Source: Embleya sp040605455 (GTDB lineage Bacteria > Actinomycetota > Actinomycetes > Streptomycetales > Streptomycetaceae). Taken from it: a DNA stretch of 64,000 nt. A program made the translations under genes and the position numbers. The stretch is taken from positions 1 to 64,000 of the forward strand of contig NZ_JBEXCV010000032.1 in the NCBI RefSeq assembly GCF_040605455.1, read 5' to 3'. How positions within the stretch are numbered: position 1 is the stretch's first letter; every line of letters begins with the position of its first letter. Under the pieces are notes generated by a model, which worked only from the letters and a program-made list of their open reading frames with translations, was not told where the DNA came from and did not search any database. Below, in pieces: positions 1-9,079 of this stretch.

Positions 1-219
1 GGCGCGGCCTGCCCCACCGCCCGCGCCGGTGCGGCCCGCGCAAGCACTTCGGCGACCACGGCCCGGCCCCGCCCGTTCGAGCCCGGTCACGCGGGCGGTC
101 GAGCCCGGGCGGCCGCGCGGCCGGCCGCGCAGGACAGAGCCGATCACGTCGTGACCGACCGAGGTGAGCAGGGAGACCAACAGGCCGCCGATCACGCCGG
201 TGGCTCCCGCAACGGGTAC
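1..219 (-). pseudogene. NAD(P)-epimerase-like N-terminal remnant, frameshifted, runs off left edge
   Basis: Read leftward, positions 219 to about 140 encode a Rossmann start of the type VPVAGATGVIGG followed by a helix ending in GHDV, which is the N-terminal fold of NAD-dependent epimerases. The expected next part (AVVAEVLARAAPARAVGQAA-like) appears only in another frame near 1-65, so at least one frameshift separates them. No start codon or ribosome binding site precedes the motif. I read it as a decayed gene whose rest, if any, lies left of the window. A chance resemblance cannot be excluded. Confidence 0.3.
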
Positions 220-640
220 GCGTCGGCGACTGCCCCTTGGTACAGCCCCGCCCCAGGAGCGCTGTCCGGTGCCGGCCCGACGGTCGGATGCGCCGCACCC
301 CGGCATCCCCGGACGCCGCGTCCCGGCCTGGCGAGGCGCTTCGGGATCGGGATGGCACACCCCCGCGCGATGTGACGGTCGACGCACGCGCGAGGCGGAG
401 CACAGCCCCGCACGCCGGCAGTCCCGCACACCGACAGCACCGCACGCCGGAGGAAGTTTGCCTGCCCGTCACCCGCGATCCGCTCCCCGGTCGACGGCGG
501 ACCGATGAACTGCGTTCGTCCGAACACCTCCGCACGCCCGAACCATCCCCCTACGTGCGAACAGCTCGGCACACCCGAATCACCCCATCCGTGCGAATCC
601 CTCGCACGGGCGCTGCTCCCCGCATCCGAAAGGGCTCTTC
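220..640. other. Intergenic, no recognisable gene
   Basis: Several overlapping open frames exist on both strands but they are compositionally biased and resemble no family. The last bases before 641 include a purine-rich stretch (gaaaggg) that serves as the ribosome binding site of the phospholipase gene. Confidence 0.6.
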
Positions 641-2761
641 GTGTCGGCCTCCCCCCAGCCTCCCTCCGGCGTTTCCCGCCGCCGCCTGTTCCAGCTCGGC
701 GCGGGCGGCGCGGGACTCGCCGTCGCCGGCTCGCTCCTGCCGCCGTCGGTCCAGCAGGCCCTCGCCTCCCCGCCCCGGCGCGGCGGGTTGAAGGCGATCA
801 AGCACGTGGTCGTGCTCGTCCAGGAGAACCGGTCGTTCGACCACTACTACGGCACGCTGCGCGGCGTCCGGGGCTTCGGCGACCGCAACGCGATCCGGCT
901 GCGGGACGGGCACGGCGTGTTCGAGCAGCCGGGCGGCCCCGCCGGTCGCGTGCTGCCGTTCCCGGTGCGCAAGGCGGCCCAGGACGCGTCCAAGGACCTG
1001 CAATACATCGGCGCGCTCGACCACAGCTGGGACGGCGGGCACAAGGCCTGGAACGACGGCTGGAACGACGGCTGGATCGGCGCCAAGTCGCCCGCGACGA
1101 TGGCCTACTACGACCGCACCGACCTGCCGTTCCACTACGAGCTGGCGGACACGTTCACGATCTGCGACGCATACCACTGCGCGCTGCCGTCGTCGACCTC
1201 GCCCAACCGCAACTACCTGGTCAGCGGCTACACCGGCTACGAGCCCGGCAGCAGCACCCGGCGGGCGATCGACAACGCCGCCTACTCCGAGGACACCCAC
1301 GCGGGCTACTCGTGGACCACCTACGCCGAGCAGCTCCAGCGTGCGGGCCGGTCCTGGAAGGTCTATCAGGAGTGGGACAACTACCAGGACAACAACCTGG
1401 AGTTCTACGTCACCTTCAAGCAGGTCGCGCGGAAGGCGCTGGCCGCGGCCGGCGACTTCAAGAGCCTGGACTCGTTCTACGGCAAGCTCGGCGGGCTGCC
1501 GGCCGCCGAGCAGGACGCGCTGCTGGCCAAGCTGGAGCAGGGCGTCGCCGCGCTGCCCGCCGCCGACCGGGTGCTGTACGAGCGTGGTCTGCGGCGCGGC
1601 CGGCCGCACTCGCTGGCGGACTCGCTGCGCGCCGACATCGCGGCGGGTGCCCTGCCCGAGGTGTCCTACCTGGTGCCCTCGGCGGCCGACTCCGAGCACC
1701 CGAGCGCGTCCTCGCCGGCCGCCAGCGCGACGATCACCTACCAGGTCCTGGACGCGATCGCGTCCAACCGGGAGGTCTGGGACTCGACCGTCGTACTGCT
1801 CACGTTCGACGAGAACGACGGCTTCTTCGACCACGTGCCGGCGCCGTGCCCGCCGGAGGAGGTCACGGACGAGTTCTACAACGGGCTGCCGATCGGGTTC
1901 GGCGCACGCGTGCCGATGATGGTCGTGTCGCCGTGGACCGTGGGCGGGTACGTCTCCTCGGAGATCTTCGACCACACCTCGGTAACCCGGTTCCTGGAGA
2001 CCTGGACGGGAGTTCGCGCGCCCGACATCAGCGCGTGGCGACGGACCGTGTCCGGTGACCTGACCGGCGTCTTCGACTTCGATCGGGCCCGCCGTTCGCA
2101 CGTGCCGCCGCGCCCGGCGCCGGCCCCGGCGTTCACCTCGCGCTGGCGGCCCGCGCCGCCGGCCGACCAGAAGCTGCCCGAGCCCGAGCGCGGTCGCCGC
2201 CCGGCCCGCCCGCTGCCGTACCAGCCGAACGCCTCCGCGCGGCTGGACGCCGCCAAGCGCACGCTGACGCTCGACCTCGCCAACGGCGGGCAGTCCAGTG
2301 TGCACCTCCAGCTGTTCCCGTACTCGGGCGACCTGCCCAAGCCCAAGCACTACGACGTGCGCGGGCGGCGCTCGGACACGATCGCGCTCAAGGGCGACCG
2401 CTACGACCTGACGCTGGTGGGCCCGAACGGCTTCCGCCGCGAGTTCGCCGGAACCACGGTGACGGCCGGCATCGAGGTCACTTCGCAGATCCGCGGCACC
2501 GGCCGGGTGCTGGATCTGGAACTGACCAACCATGGCTCCCAGTCGGTGACCTTCAAGCTCACCCCGAACGCCTACGGCCTCGGTTGCTCCGACCGAGAGC
2601 GTACGATCACCCTCAAGCCGGGCCGGGACCGTACGGTGCACTGGTCGACGGGTTCGGCCGACGGCTGGTACGACGTCACGGTGACGATCGAGGGCAACGA
2701 CGGCTTCACCCGACGCCTGGCCGGTCACATCGAGAACGGCCGGGAGAGCGTCAGCGGCTGA
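641..2761 (+). CDS. Phosphocholine-specific phospholipase C (Tat-exported)
   Basis: A 706-residue enzyme predicted to hydrolyse phosphatidylcholine or sphingomyelin outside the cell. The N-terminus is a Tat signal peptide: RRRLFQ at residues 13-18, then a hydrophobic stretch to about residue 42 with an ALA cleavage site. The phosphoesterase domain opens with HVVVLVQENRSFDHYYG (55-71), the hallmark of the bacterial phospholipase C/acid phosphatase superfamily. The last 190 residues look like two copies of the small beta-rich C-terminal domain (DUF756), as usual for the family, and the length is typical. The GTG at 641 is chosen because gaaaggg lies upstream and the Tat motif follows at the right distance. 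It stands alone and ends at a strong hairpin. Phosphate control is common in the family, but no pho box was identified. Confidence 0.93.
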   Translation: MSASPQPPSGVSRRRLFQLGAGGAGLAVAGSLLPPSVQQALASPPRRGGLKAIKHVVVLVQENRSFDHYYGTLRGVRGFGDRNAIRLRDGHGVFEQPGGPAGRVLPFPVRKAAQDASKDLQYIGALDHSWDGGHKAWNDGWNDGWIGAKSPATMAYYDRTDLPFHYELADTFTICDAYHCALPSSTSPNRNYLVSGYTGYEPGSSTRRAIDNAAYSEDTHAGYSWTTYAEQLQRAGRSWKVYQEWDNYQDNNLEFYVTFKQVARKALAAAGDFKSLDSFYGKLGGLPAAEQDALLAKLEQGVAALPAADRVLYERGLRRGRPHSLADSLRADIAAGALPEVSYLVPSAADSEHPSASSPAASATITYQVLDAIASNREVWDSTVVLLTFDENDGFFDHVPAPCPPEEVTDEFYNGLPIGFGARVPMMVVSPWTVGGYVSSEIFDHTSVTRFLETWTGVRAPDISAWRRTVSGDLTGVFDFDRARRSHVPPRPAPAPAFTSRWRPAPPADQKLPEPERGRRPARPLPYQPNASARLDAAKRTLTLDLANGGQSSVHLQLFPYSGDLPKPKHYDVRGRRSDTIALKGDRYDLTLVGPNGFRREFAGTTVTAGIEVTSQIRGTGRVLDLELTNHGSQSVTFKLTPNAYGLGCSDRERTITLKPGRDRTVHWSTGSADGWYDVTVTIEGNDGFTRRLAGHIENGRESVSG

Positions 2762-2793
2762 CCGGCAGGTCGCGGCGGCGACCCGCACCATCG

Positions 2794-2830
2794 CGCACGT
2801 CCCGGCGACTTCCCCACGCCGGGACGTGCG
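2794..2830 (+). terminator. Perfect 14-bp stem-loop after the phospholipase gene
   Basis: CGCACGTCCCGGCG and its exact reverse complement are separated by a 9-base loop, 33 bases after the stop codon. There is only a weak T-rich tail, which is common for high-GC actinomycete terminators. Confidence 0.7.
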
Positions 2831-3022
2831 TTCCCCCGTTCCCCGGGTGCCGGCGTCCGCCTTGCCGGGCGGTGGGCGGCGGCGGCAGAGGGCCGGACAG
2901 CAAACGGTGGGCGGTGGGCGGCGATTCAGGCAGCGTTGCGCGCCGTGCCATCCGGCGGGTGCGTGGCCGCCCCGTCGCCGGCTGCCGGGGCCCGGGCGAA
3001 CGCACCCCGGGGATGCGCGCGG

Positions 3023-3853
3023 TCACGCCCGGAAGGGGAGTACCGTGCGGGCGCGGACCAGTTCCCCGTACGGTTCGGGCGTCCCGGCCGCAAGCGTGGC
3101 CAGCCACAGGACGTCGGCGGCGGCGCGCTCGACCTCCGCGTCCCGCTCGGCGGGGTCCACCGGTTCGATCAGGTCCGCGCGGCACACGCTCGCGGCGTTG
3201 ACCACGATGTCGCGCCGGGCCGCGTCCTCGGCCAGATCCCGGGCCAGGATCTTCATCGCCGCGACCCGGCCGATCATCGACGGAACGCCGATCCACGCCG
3301 GCCAGCCCTCGGCCGCCGCCCGGCCCTCCTCGACGGCGTGCACGTAGTCGTCCATCACCTCGGCCAACTCGGCCAGACTCGCCCGATCCACGTCGAAGCG
3401 CGCTCGCAGCCGGTACGGGAGGTGCCGCAGGCCGCCGAAGTCGCCCGCCAGGAGTACGAATCGGGCCCCGTCCGCGAGCAGCGGCACGAACGCCTCGATC
3501 AGTCGGTGGGTGCCGTGGTTGTCGGTCTGTACGTAGGACCTGACCTGTTCCTGATTGCGCACCCCGAAGGCGATCCGGGCGGCGGCGCCGGCGATCACCA
3601 CGTCCACGCCGCCGTGTCGGTCGGCGAGCATATCGGCCAGCGCGCCGACGCCGGCCGCGTCGCCCGGTTCGAGTACCGCGAGCTGCGGCGCAAACCCCTC
3701 GCCGCGCAGCCGGGCGACGGCGGCCCGCCCATGTTCCGGGTCCCGGGAGGTCAGGTAGACCACGCCGTCGTCGCCGAAGCGACGGCACAACCCGCGCACC
3801 AGCGCGAGACTCAGCGCGCCGGTCGTGCCGGTGACGAGGGCGGTCTTGGCCAT
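3023..3853 (-). CDS. SDR-family protein, carbonyl-reductase-like, catalytic residues replaced
   Basis: A 276-residue Rossmann-fold protein starting at ATG 3853. It has TGTTGALS (8-15) for dinucleotide binding, TSRD after beta-2, and TDNHGTHRLIEAF (110-122), which resembles the carbonyl reductase subgroup. The catalytic serine position lies in LLAGDFG (134-140), with no serine. The expected YxxxK region reads AWIGVPSMIG (186-195), with neither Tyr nor Lys in place. It therefore probably does not do classical SDR catalysis and may be a binding or regulatory protein, or use other residues. It is divergent from the LysR gene at 4152 with a palindrome between, so LysR control is likely. Confidence 0.8.
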   Translation of the reverse strand: MAKTALVTGTTGALSLALVRGLCRRFGDDGVVYLTSRDPEHGRAAVARLRGEGFAPQLAVLEPGDAAGVGALADMLADRHGGVDVVIAGAAARIAFGVRNQEQVRSYVQTDNHGTHRLIEAFVPLLADGARFVLLAGDFGGLRHLPYRLRARFDVDRASLAELAEVMDDYVHAVEEGRAAAEGWPAWIGVPSMIGRVAAMKILARDLAEDAARRDIVVNAASVCRADLIEPVDPAERDAEVERAAADVLWLATLAAGTPEPYGELVRARTVLPFRA

Positions 3854-3999
3854 GGTGATCCCCGATTCCGTGAGGGTGGAGGTGTGCGGCAGTCGCCTCG
3901 ATCAGTCGCCTCGATCCGGTGTTCGGGCGTTTCGTTCGGCGTATCTCTACGATCGTGCCGGGACGGCGCCCGAGCAACGACGAAGCTCGCAACCCTCGT

Positions 4000-4013
4000 T
4001 AACCCACGGGTTA
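4000..4013. promoter_or_regulatory. Candidate LysR operator, TAACCC-N2-GGGTTA
   Basis: A perfect 6-bp inverted repeat with two central bases, located between the divergent SDR and LysR genes. It fits the T-N11-A style palindromes that LysR regulators bind near their own genes. A second imperfect repeat (gcggga/acccgc) follows at about 4025. Confidence 0.5.
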
Positions 4014-4151
4014 CCGATCACGAAGCGGGAATCGAAACCCGCTCCGCTCGGCTGACATCGGCGGGGCGCCGCGCGGGACCACGAGGCACCAGGGCAACCG
4101 GGCGCGGCGCAACACGACACGGCATGGTACGGAAACGAACGGCGGGGGCGT

Positions 4152-5081
4152 ATGGAGCTGCGAGACATCGAGATCTTCCTGGTGCTGACGGAGGAGTTGC
4201 ACTTCGGCCGCACCGCCGAGCGGTTGTTGGTCTCCTCGGCCAGGGTCAGCCAGGCGATCAAACAGCAGGAGCGTCGGATCGGCGCGCCCCTGTTCGAGCG
4301 GACGAGCCGACGCGTGGCGCTGACTCCGATCGGCCGGCAACTGCGCGACGACCTCGCGGCGGGCTATCAGCTCATCCAGGACGGGATCGAGCGGGCCGCC
4401 GCGGCCGCGCGCGGCCTCTCCGGAACGCTGCGTCTGGGCACGATGGATGCGACGCTGGCCGAGATCCCGGACGTCCTGGACACCTTCCGGACCCGGCATC
4501 CCGACTGCGAGCTGCGGATCCGCGAGGCGCACATCGGCGACCCGTTCGGCCTGCTGCGCAGCGGCGAGGTCGATCTGCAACTGGTGTGGCTGCCGGTGGA
4601 GGAGCCCGATCTGACGGTGGGTCCGATTGTGCTGACCGAGCCGCTGGTTCTCGCGGTGTCGGCCCGGCACGAATTCGCCGGCCGTACCTCGGTCTCGATC
4701 GAAGACCTGGCGATCGGGCCGGTGTTCCGAACCGACGACTCGGTCCCGGCGTACTGGGCCGAGGCGATCAACCCGACCCAGACGCCCAGCGGCAAGCCGA
4801 TCCCGCGCGGCCCCTCCAGCGCCACGGCCCACGAGACGCTCACCGCGATCGCGGCCGGCCTGGGCATCTCGCCGGTGCCCCTGCACGCGGTCAAGTACTT
4901 CCCACGGGGCGACATCGCGTACATCCCCATCCACGACTCGCCCACCCTGGCCTGGGGCCTGGTCTGGCGCACAGCCGCCTACTCCCCACTCGCGCAGGCC
5001 TTCACCCGAGCCGCCACCGACACATTGGCGGCACCGACGGAGCCGACCAAGAATCCGACCTCCTCAACCCGCCGCCCCTGA
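4152..5081 (+). CDS. LysR-family transcriptional regulator
   Basis: A 309-residue regulator starting at ATG 4152 after GGCGGGGG. The N-terminal winged helix (about 1-60) has the LysR pattern: ELRDIEIFLVLTEELHFGRTAERL, then the recognition helix with SQAIKQQERRIG and FERTSRRVALT. Residues about 90-290 form the periplasmic-binding-like effector domain. The last 20 residues are Pro/Thr-rich and probably disordered. It is transcribed away from the SDR gene and probably controls it and itself. The effector is unknown. Confidence 0.92.
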   Translation: MELRDIEIFLVLTEELHFGRTAERLLVSSARVSQAIKQQERRIGAPLFERTSRRVALTPIGRQLRDDLAAGYQLIQDGIERAAAAARGLSGTLRLGTMDATLAEIPDVLDTFRTRHPDCELRIREAHIGDPFGLLRSGEVDLQLVWLPVEEPDLTVGPIVLTEPLVLAVSARHEFAGRTSVSIEDLAIGPVFRTDDSVPAYWAEAINPTQTPSGKPIPRGPSSATAHETLTAIAAGLGISPVPLHAVKYFPRGDIAYIPIHDSPTLAWGLVWRTAAYSPLAQAFTRAATDTLAAPTEPTKNPTSSTRRP

Positions 5082-5295
5082 CCGCACGACCAAATCGGCA
5101 GCCGCCCGGGCCGACCGGAACACCACCCGGGCGCACGCCCGTCCGCTCCTCGGGCGCGCGGTTCCGCTCCACAAGCGAACCACCTCGCTCGGAACCGGCG
5201 ACGGCCAACCCATCTTCGCGGACCGAAATCAGGTGTGAAGGCGGGGAATGCCGCGATGAGTCCCGAAGTTGGTCGGGGGGCTTGGTCAGGCCGGG

Positions 5296-5778
5296 TCAAT
5301 GCCAGGAGACGACCTCCACGGAATCCGGCCTGGGGAACGGCATCGTCTCCCAACCCAGCGGCCAGTCGCCTTTGCGCTGCTCCGACGTCTCGACCTCCAG
5401 GCGTCGGGGAACCCGCCGGGTCCACCATCCGGCCCCGTGCTCGGGCTGCCCGGGCCACGGGACCGTGGCTCGGCGATACCTCTCGTCGATGCCGTCGAGT
5501 TCCGGCCGCCTGATCGCCTGGACACGTGTGGGGAGCATCGGCCAGGCCTGCGCCAAGGCGCTTCGGCACCAGATGTCGTTGTCGAACTCGGGCGCGCAGC
5601 ACGAGTAGCCCTCTTCCACCTCGCTCGCCATGACCCTCCAATGTGCGAACAGCGAGTTGAGGGTGGCCGGCTGTCCGCCGGCCCATGTACCCGCGACTGC
5701 GGTAACGGCAGCGTGCACTGCGTGGTAATCCTCGGAGCTCAGCGCGAGTCCCGCCGCATGCTCGTCCGTCGGTTCCAT
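5296..5778 (-). CDS. Conserved hypothetical protein, Trp-rich
   Basis: A 160-residue protein starting at ATG 5778 (MEPTDEHAAG). The central segment EEGYSCCAPEFDNDIWCRSALAQAW and the late WPLGWETMPFPRP are the most distinctive parts. It is rich in Trp and Cys and has no signal peptide or membrane segment. I know similar unannotated proteins in streptomycetes but no function. The gene runs with the next minus-strand gene upstream (5995-6546), separated by about 215 bases without clear features. Confidence 0.7.
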   Translation of the reverse strand: MEPTDEHAAGLALSSEDYHAVHAAVTAVAGTWAGGQPATLNSLFAHWRVMASEVEEGYSCCAPEFDNDIWCRSALAQAWPMLPTRVQAIRRPELDGIDERYRRATVPWPGQPEHGAGWWTRRVPRRLEVETSEQRKGDWPLGWETMPFPRPDSVEVVSWH

Positions 5779-5994
5779 GCGTCGACTATCGCCCGACGGG
5801 GGCGTTGTCTGCCACCACCTTCTTGCGCAACGCCTCCGATGCCTCGGCTGCCTCCGATGCCCCCGAATCCGGGCCACCCGCAGGACCCGCCCTGCAGGGC
5901 CGACCGCAGGCTATGCGCCGCGGCCGGGCATCATCCATTCCGGTGGGCAGGGTCCGGTCCTGCCGCGGCCGGCCCAAGTGCTCCGAGCGGCCCG

Positions 5995-6546
5995 TCAGGG
6001 CCAGAAACCGATGACGCTCTCGTCGCGCACGAGGTGTTCGACGACGACGGGCACCACATCGTCCCGATCATCGCCCAGGACGGCGATATCGGGTAGGAGC
6101 CGGCCATTCGACATCTGGTGGATCCAGCTCGTCAGGCTGCGGCCGGCTGTGTAGCCGCATGGGGCAAGCAGCAAGGGATCGTTGCCGAGTCGCATGCACA
6201 GAACGAACGCTTGCTCGTCGCTCACCCGGACCCTGATCAGCGAGTAGCGGAAGTCATCGTCGATTCGCAGCAGTTGGCGGGCTCCGTTGAGGATGGAGCG
6301 GTCGAAAAGGGTGGTGCTCCGGCCGCAACGGGCGAACTGCGGGAGCCAGGCGGCCTGCCATGCGGCGTCGGTGGCGCATGCGAGGGAATAGTTGGTGATC
6401 ACGCCGAGATCGGTGGCGGCGGCCGGCAGTCGCCGCAGATCATCCGGGGCTTGGAGCACCGTCAGTGTGATCGGGGGTTCGTCGCCGCCGACGGCCCGAA
6501 CCGTCTGGACGGCGACCACGGGGGCGTCGTCCGGAAGATCCCCCAA
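5995..6546 (-). CDS. Hypothetical protein, possibly 5'-truncated
   Basis: A 183-residue frame that begins with TTG 6546; a GTG at 6519 is another possible start. Reading stays open upstream for 11 more codons to a TAG without ATG or GTG and without a ribosome binding site, so the native N-terminus may be lost. The body (NYSLACATDAAWQAAWLPQF, SWIHQMSNGRLLPDIAVLGDD) looks like a folded soluble protein with normal actinomycete codon bias. No family recognised. Just upstream lies a plus-strand fragment (6560-6690), suggesting a rearrangement joint near 6550. Confidence 0.55.
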   Translation of the reverse strand: MGDLPDDAPVVAVQTVRAVGGDEPPITLTVLQAPDDLRRLPAAATDLGVITNYSLACATDAAWQAAWLPQFARCGRSTTLFDRSILNGARQLLRIDDDFRYSLIRVRVSDEQAFVLCMRLGNDPLLLAPCGYTAGRSLTSWIHQMSNGRLLPDIAVLGDDRDDVVPVVVEHLVRDESVIGFWP

Positions 6547-6559
6547 GGCCCCCGGCGCA

Positions 6560-6690
6560 AGCGCGAACTGCAGACGGACTTCCTACAACGGCTGCGGGAG
6601 GCAGACCTCGCAGCGGCCGATGAGTCGGGAGCGCTGATCCTCCGCGACCCCGACGCGCCCGTGCCCTTCATCCGCTTCCGAAACGGTTAG
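6560..6690 (+). pseudogene. C-terminal fragment of an unknown protein
   Basis: The plus strand encodes a plausible C-terminus (QTDFLQRLREADLAAADE... ending in PVPFIRFRNG then TAG) with good codon bias, but the same frame further left is only the antisense of the hypothetical gene at 5995-6546. It is best explained as the tail of a gene joined here by a rearrangement. Confidence 0.3.
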
Positions 6691-6740
6691 CCACGCGGGT
6701 GGCGGCGGAATGGACCGCGGAACCGGAGTCGGAGGTGTGG

Positions 6741-6818
6741 GGGTTCGCAGAAGCCGCGCGGTCTCGGGTGCGTCCAGCCCTGCGGGGTTCGCAGAAGCCG
6801 CGCGGTCTCGGTGCGTCC
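6741..6818. repeat. Two direct copies of a ~34-bp sequence
   Basis: The block starting GGGTTCGCAGAAGCCGCGCG and ending in TGCGTCC occurs at 6741-6775 and again at 6785-6818 with one single-base difference in length. It lies in a stretch (6691-7044) with no recognised gene and may be a local duplication or a pair of binding sites. Confidence 0.75.
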
Positions 6819-7044
6819 GGTCGCTGCCGGGGGTCCTTGGCCGGGAGCGTGGAGTACGCCGGCCAAAGGACCCGTCGAACGGCGGTCGCCCTTCCGCCGC
6901 GGTGTACAAACGTCGCGCCCGGGCCCACAGCTTCCGTACGGAAGAAGCGGACCGGGTCGTCGTCGGGGAGAGCGCCGTCGAGGAAGGGCCACCGGATCGA
7001 GGAGTGGAGCATGGCTGAGTCGCCGCGACACTAGGGTGATCGAC

Positions 7045-8265
7045 GTGCCGCCATTGCCGATCATGTGGAGCGAACCCGGCTCCTTTGCGCTCAGCGTCTT
7101 CCGCGACCGCCACCCCGAACTGGTACGCCGGTTGGCCAAAGCCTTCCCGCTCGCCCCGCAACAGCTCGACGCGCTGGAGGCACTCGTCGCGGAGACGCTG
7201 CACGATGTCGTTCGCCCCCTGCCCCCGGATGCCCACGACGCGGCGCAGTGGGCGGCCTGGGCCGAACCCGGCGGGTACTACGAACGCTCCTGGGCGCAGG
7301 CCCCGTTCCTGTGGGCCGAAAGCTACTTCTACCGCCGACTGCTCGACGCCTTCGGCTACTTCGACGGCGGGTCGGGCGCCCACCCCTGGCGCGGTATCGA
7401 TCCGTTCGGCCCGACAAAGCACGTCGAACTCGAAGGCCCCGCCGTCGACGACGCACTCGCCGGCCTCGCGGCACCCGCCCGGCTCGACGCGGAGGAACTG
7501 CCGTACGCACTCGTCATGGCGTCGCTGTGGGGCAACCGCGCCGACCTGAGCTTCCGTATCACCGTGGAGACCGACCCCGCCGCGGCGGCGGGGCACCGCG
7601 ACGGACCGCAGGGACCGCTGGTCGCCGACGACACGGATCCGCTCCTGCGCCACCTCGCAGCCCACCCGGGCGGCCGCGTGTGCGTGGTCGCCGACAACGC
7701 GGGCGGCGAACTGCTCCCCGACCTCGTGCTGATCGACCACCTGCTCGACACCGGACTCGCGGCCGACGTCGTGCTGCACGTCAAACCACACCCGTACTAC
7801 CTATCCGACGCGACACCCGCCGACGTGCTCGCGTGCCTGCGCCGATTGCAGACCGCCCCCGGATACGCGGGGCGCGTGGGCAAACGCCTGTGGCAGGCAA
7901 CGGCCGCACGCCGACTCGACATCCGCGCCCATGCGTTCGCATGTGCGCCGCTGCCCTACGCCGCGATGCCCGAGGACCTGCGGGCCGACTTCGCCTCCGC
8001 GACGGTGACCATCCTCAAGGGAGACCTGAACCACCGCCGCCTGGTCGGCGACCTGCACTGGCCGCCGACCACACCCTTCGCCGACACGGTCGGCTACTTC
8101 CCGGGCCCCGTCGCGTCGCTGCGCACCCTCAAGTCCGACGTGATCGTCGGCGTGGCCCCGGACACCGTGCGCCGCCTCGACGCCACCGAGCCCGCGTGGC
8201 GCACGTCGGGCACGCACGCCCTCGTGCAGTTCCACGTACCCGACCCTTCGGACCGCGTCCGCTGA
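7045..8265 (+). CDS. DUF89/ARMT1-type damage-control phosphatase
   Basis: A 406-residue protein of the metal-dependent DUF89 fold, which in characterised members dephosphorylates damaged or excess phospho-metabolites. Signature VADNAGGE (about 213-220) carries the Asp-Asn metal ligands. KPHPYYLSDAT and LKGDLNHRRLVGD (about 323-335) are the conserved substrate and metal loops. The N-terminal helical domain (WSEPGSFALSVFRDRHPEL) is typical. GTG 7045 is preferred because agggtga lies 6 bases upstream; GTG 7036 and ATG 7063 are alternatives. Substrate unknown. It appears monocistronic and is convergent with the anti-sigma gene. Confidence 0.88.
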   Translation: MPPLPIMWSEPGSFALSVFRDRHPELVRRLAKAFPLAPQQLDALEALVAETLHDVVRPLPPDAHDAAQWAAWAEPGGYYERSWAQAPFLWAESYFYRRLLDAFGYFDGGSGAHPWRGIDPFGPTKHVELEGPAVDDALAGLAAPARLDAEELPYALVMASLWGNRADLSFRITVETDPAAAAGHRDGPQGPLVADDTDPLLRHLAAHPGGRVCVVADNAGGELLPDLVLIDHLLDTGLAADVVLHVKPHPYYLSDATPADVLACLRRLQTAPGYAGRVGKRLWQATAARRLDIRAHAFACAPLPYAAMPEDLRADFASATVTILKGDLNHRRLVGDLHWPPTTPFADTVGYFPGPVASLRTLKSDVIVGVAPDTVRRLDATEPAWRTSGTHALVQFHVPDPSDRVR

Positions 8266-8305
8266 AGACGCGTGCGAGCCGCGGCGGGGCCCGGCACGGT
8301 ATTCG

Positions 8306-9079
8306 TCACTCTCGCGCCCCCAGCGGTGCCCGGGAGATCAGCAACGGATGGGACGCGTCGATCGGAACGAAGGTTGGCCTCGTGGGGTCAGCCGTCGGCA
8401 CCGTCATCACCAACGCCACCGTGAACCGCGTCGGATCCGCCCACACCTGCCGCCAGTCCAACGCCCCGCACAACCAGTCGGGGGCGGACTGTCGAATCGT
8501 CGGAGGCCTCTTGGAAGCATCCCAGTCCGGCAGGACGAGCGGGCGCCCCGGGCCGAGCGCGCCGGCCTGGGTCGGACCGCCCACCACGATCCCGTCCCGC
8601 AACACCAGCACCATCGGATAGATCTCGGTGGCAATCAGTCCCACCGGCGCGGGCGAGTCGAGAGTGGCCGTAACCCGCAGCGGCCCGTCGAGCGAATCGG
8701 CGGGCCGTTCCGTCGACAACCCCGACAGGCCGAACCCCTCGAATCGCTCCGCGGTGGGCAATGCGATCGGTTGACCACAGGTGAACGGGCCCGGTTCCTG
8801 CGCCCCCCACGAAGCGCCTCCGGAAGTGGGCGGCGCGGCCACCGGGGCCGGCGGATCGGCGGAATCGGATCCGTAGGCAACCGCGGCGAGTGTCCCCGCG
8901 GCGCACAGGGTGACTGCGACGGCAGCCCCCGCCGTACGCAGGCGGCGACGGCGCCGTCGGCGGCCTGCCTCGGCCACCATGTCCCGGTGGGGCATCTCCC
9001 GCAACGGCCGCACCTCTCGGGACAGGGTGTCCAGGGCCCGACGGACGTCGTCCCCGTCGTCATCCGCGTTCGAATTCAC
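8306..9079 (-). CDS. Membrane-anchored anti-sigma-like protein
   Basis: A 257-residue protein with a charged cytoplasmic N-terminus (1-45, with RRRRRRLR just before the membrane), one transmembrane helix (about 50-69) and an extracytoplasmic C-terminal domain with two cysteines (FTCGQP, DWLCGALD). Its start overlaps the end of the sigma gene by 20 bases, so the pair is translationally coupled. No zinc HxxxCxxC motif is present, so it is not a classical ZAS anti-sigma factor. The function is inferred from topology and position. Confidence 0.75.
   Translation of the reverse strand: MNSNADDDGDDVRRALDTLSREVRPLREMPHRDMVAEAGRRRRRRRLRTAGAAVAVTLCAAGTLAAVAYGSDSADPPAPVAAPPTSGGASWGAQEPGPFTCGQPIALPTAERFEGFGLSGLSTERPADSLDGPLRVTATLDSPAPVGLIATEIYPMVLVLRDGIVVGGPTQAGALGPGRPLVLPDWDASKRPPTIRQSAPDWLCGALDWRQVWADPTRFTVALVMTVPTADPTRPTFVPIDASHPLLISRAPLGARE

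Noticed and set aside
2936..5608. A long plus-strand frame of about 890 codons
   Set aside because: It is the antisense of the SDR gene followed by an off-frame reading of the LysR gene; high GC keeps such frames open.
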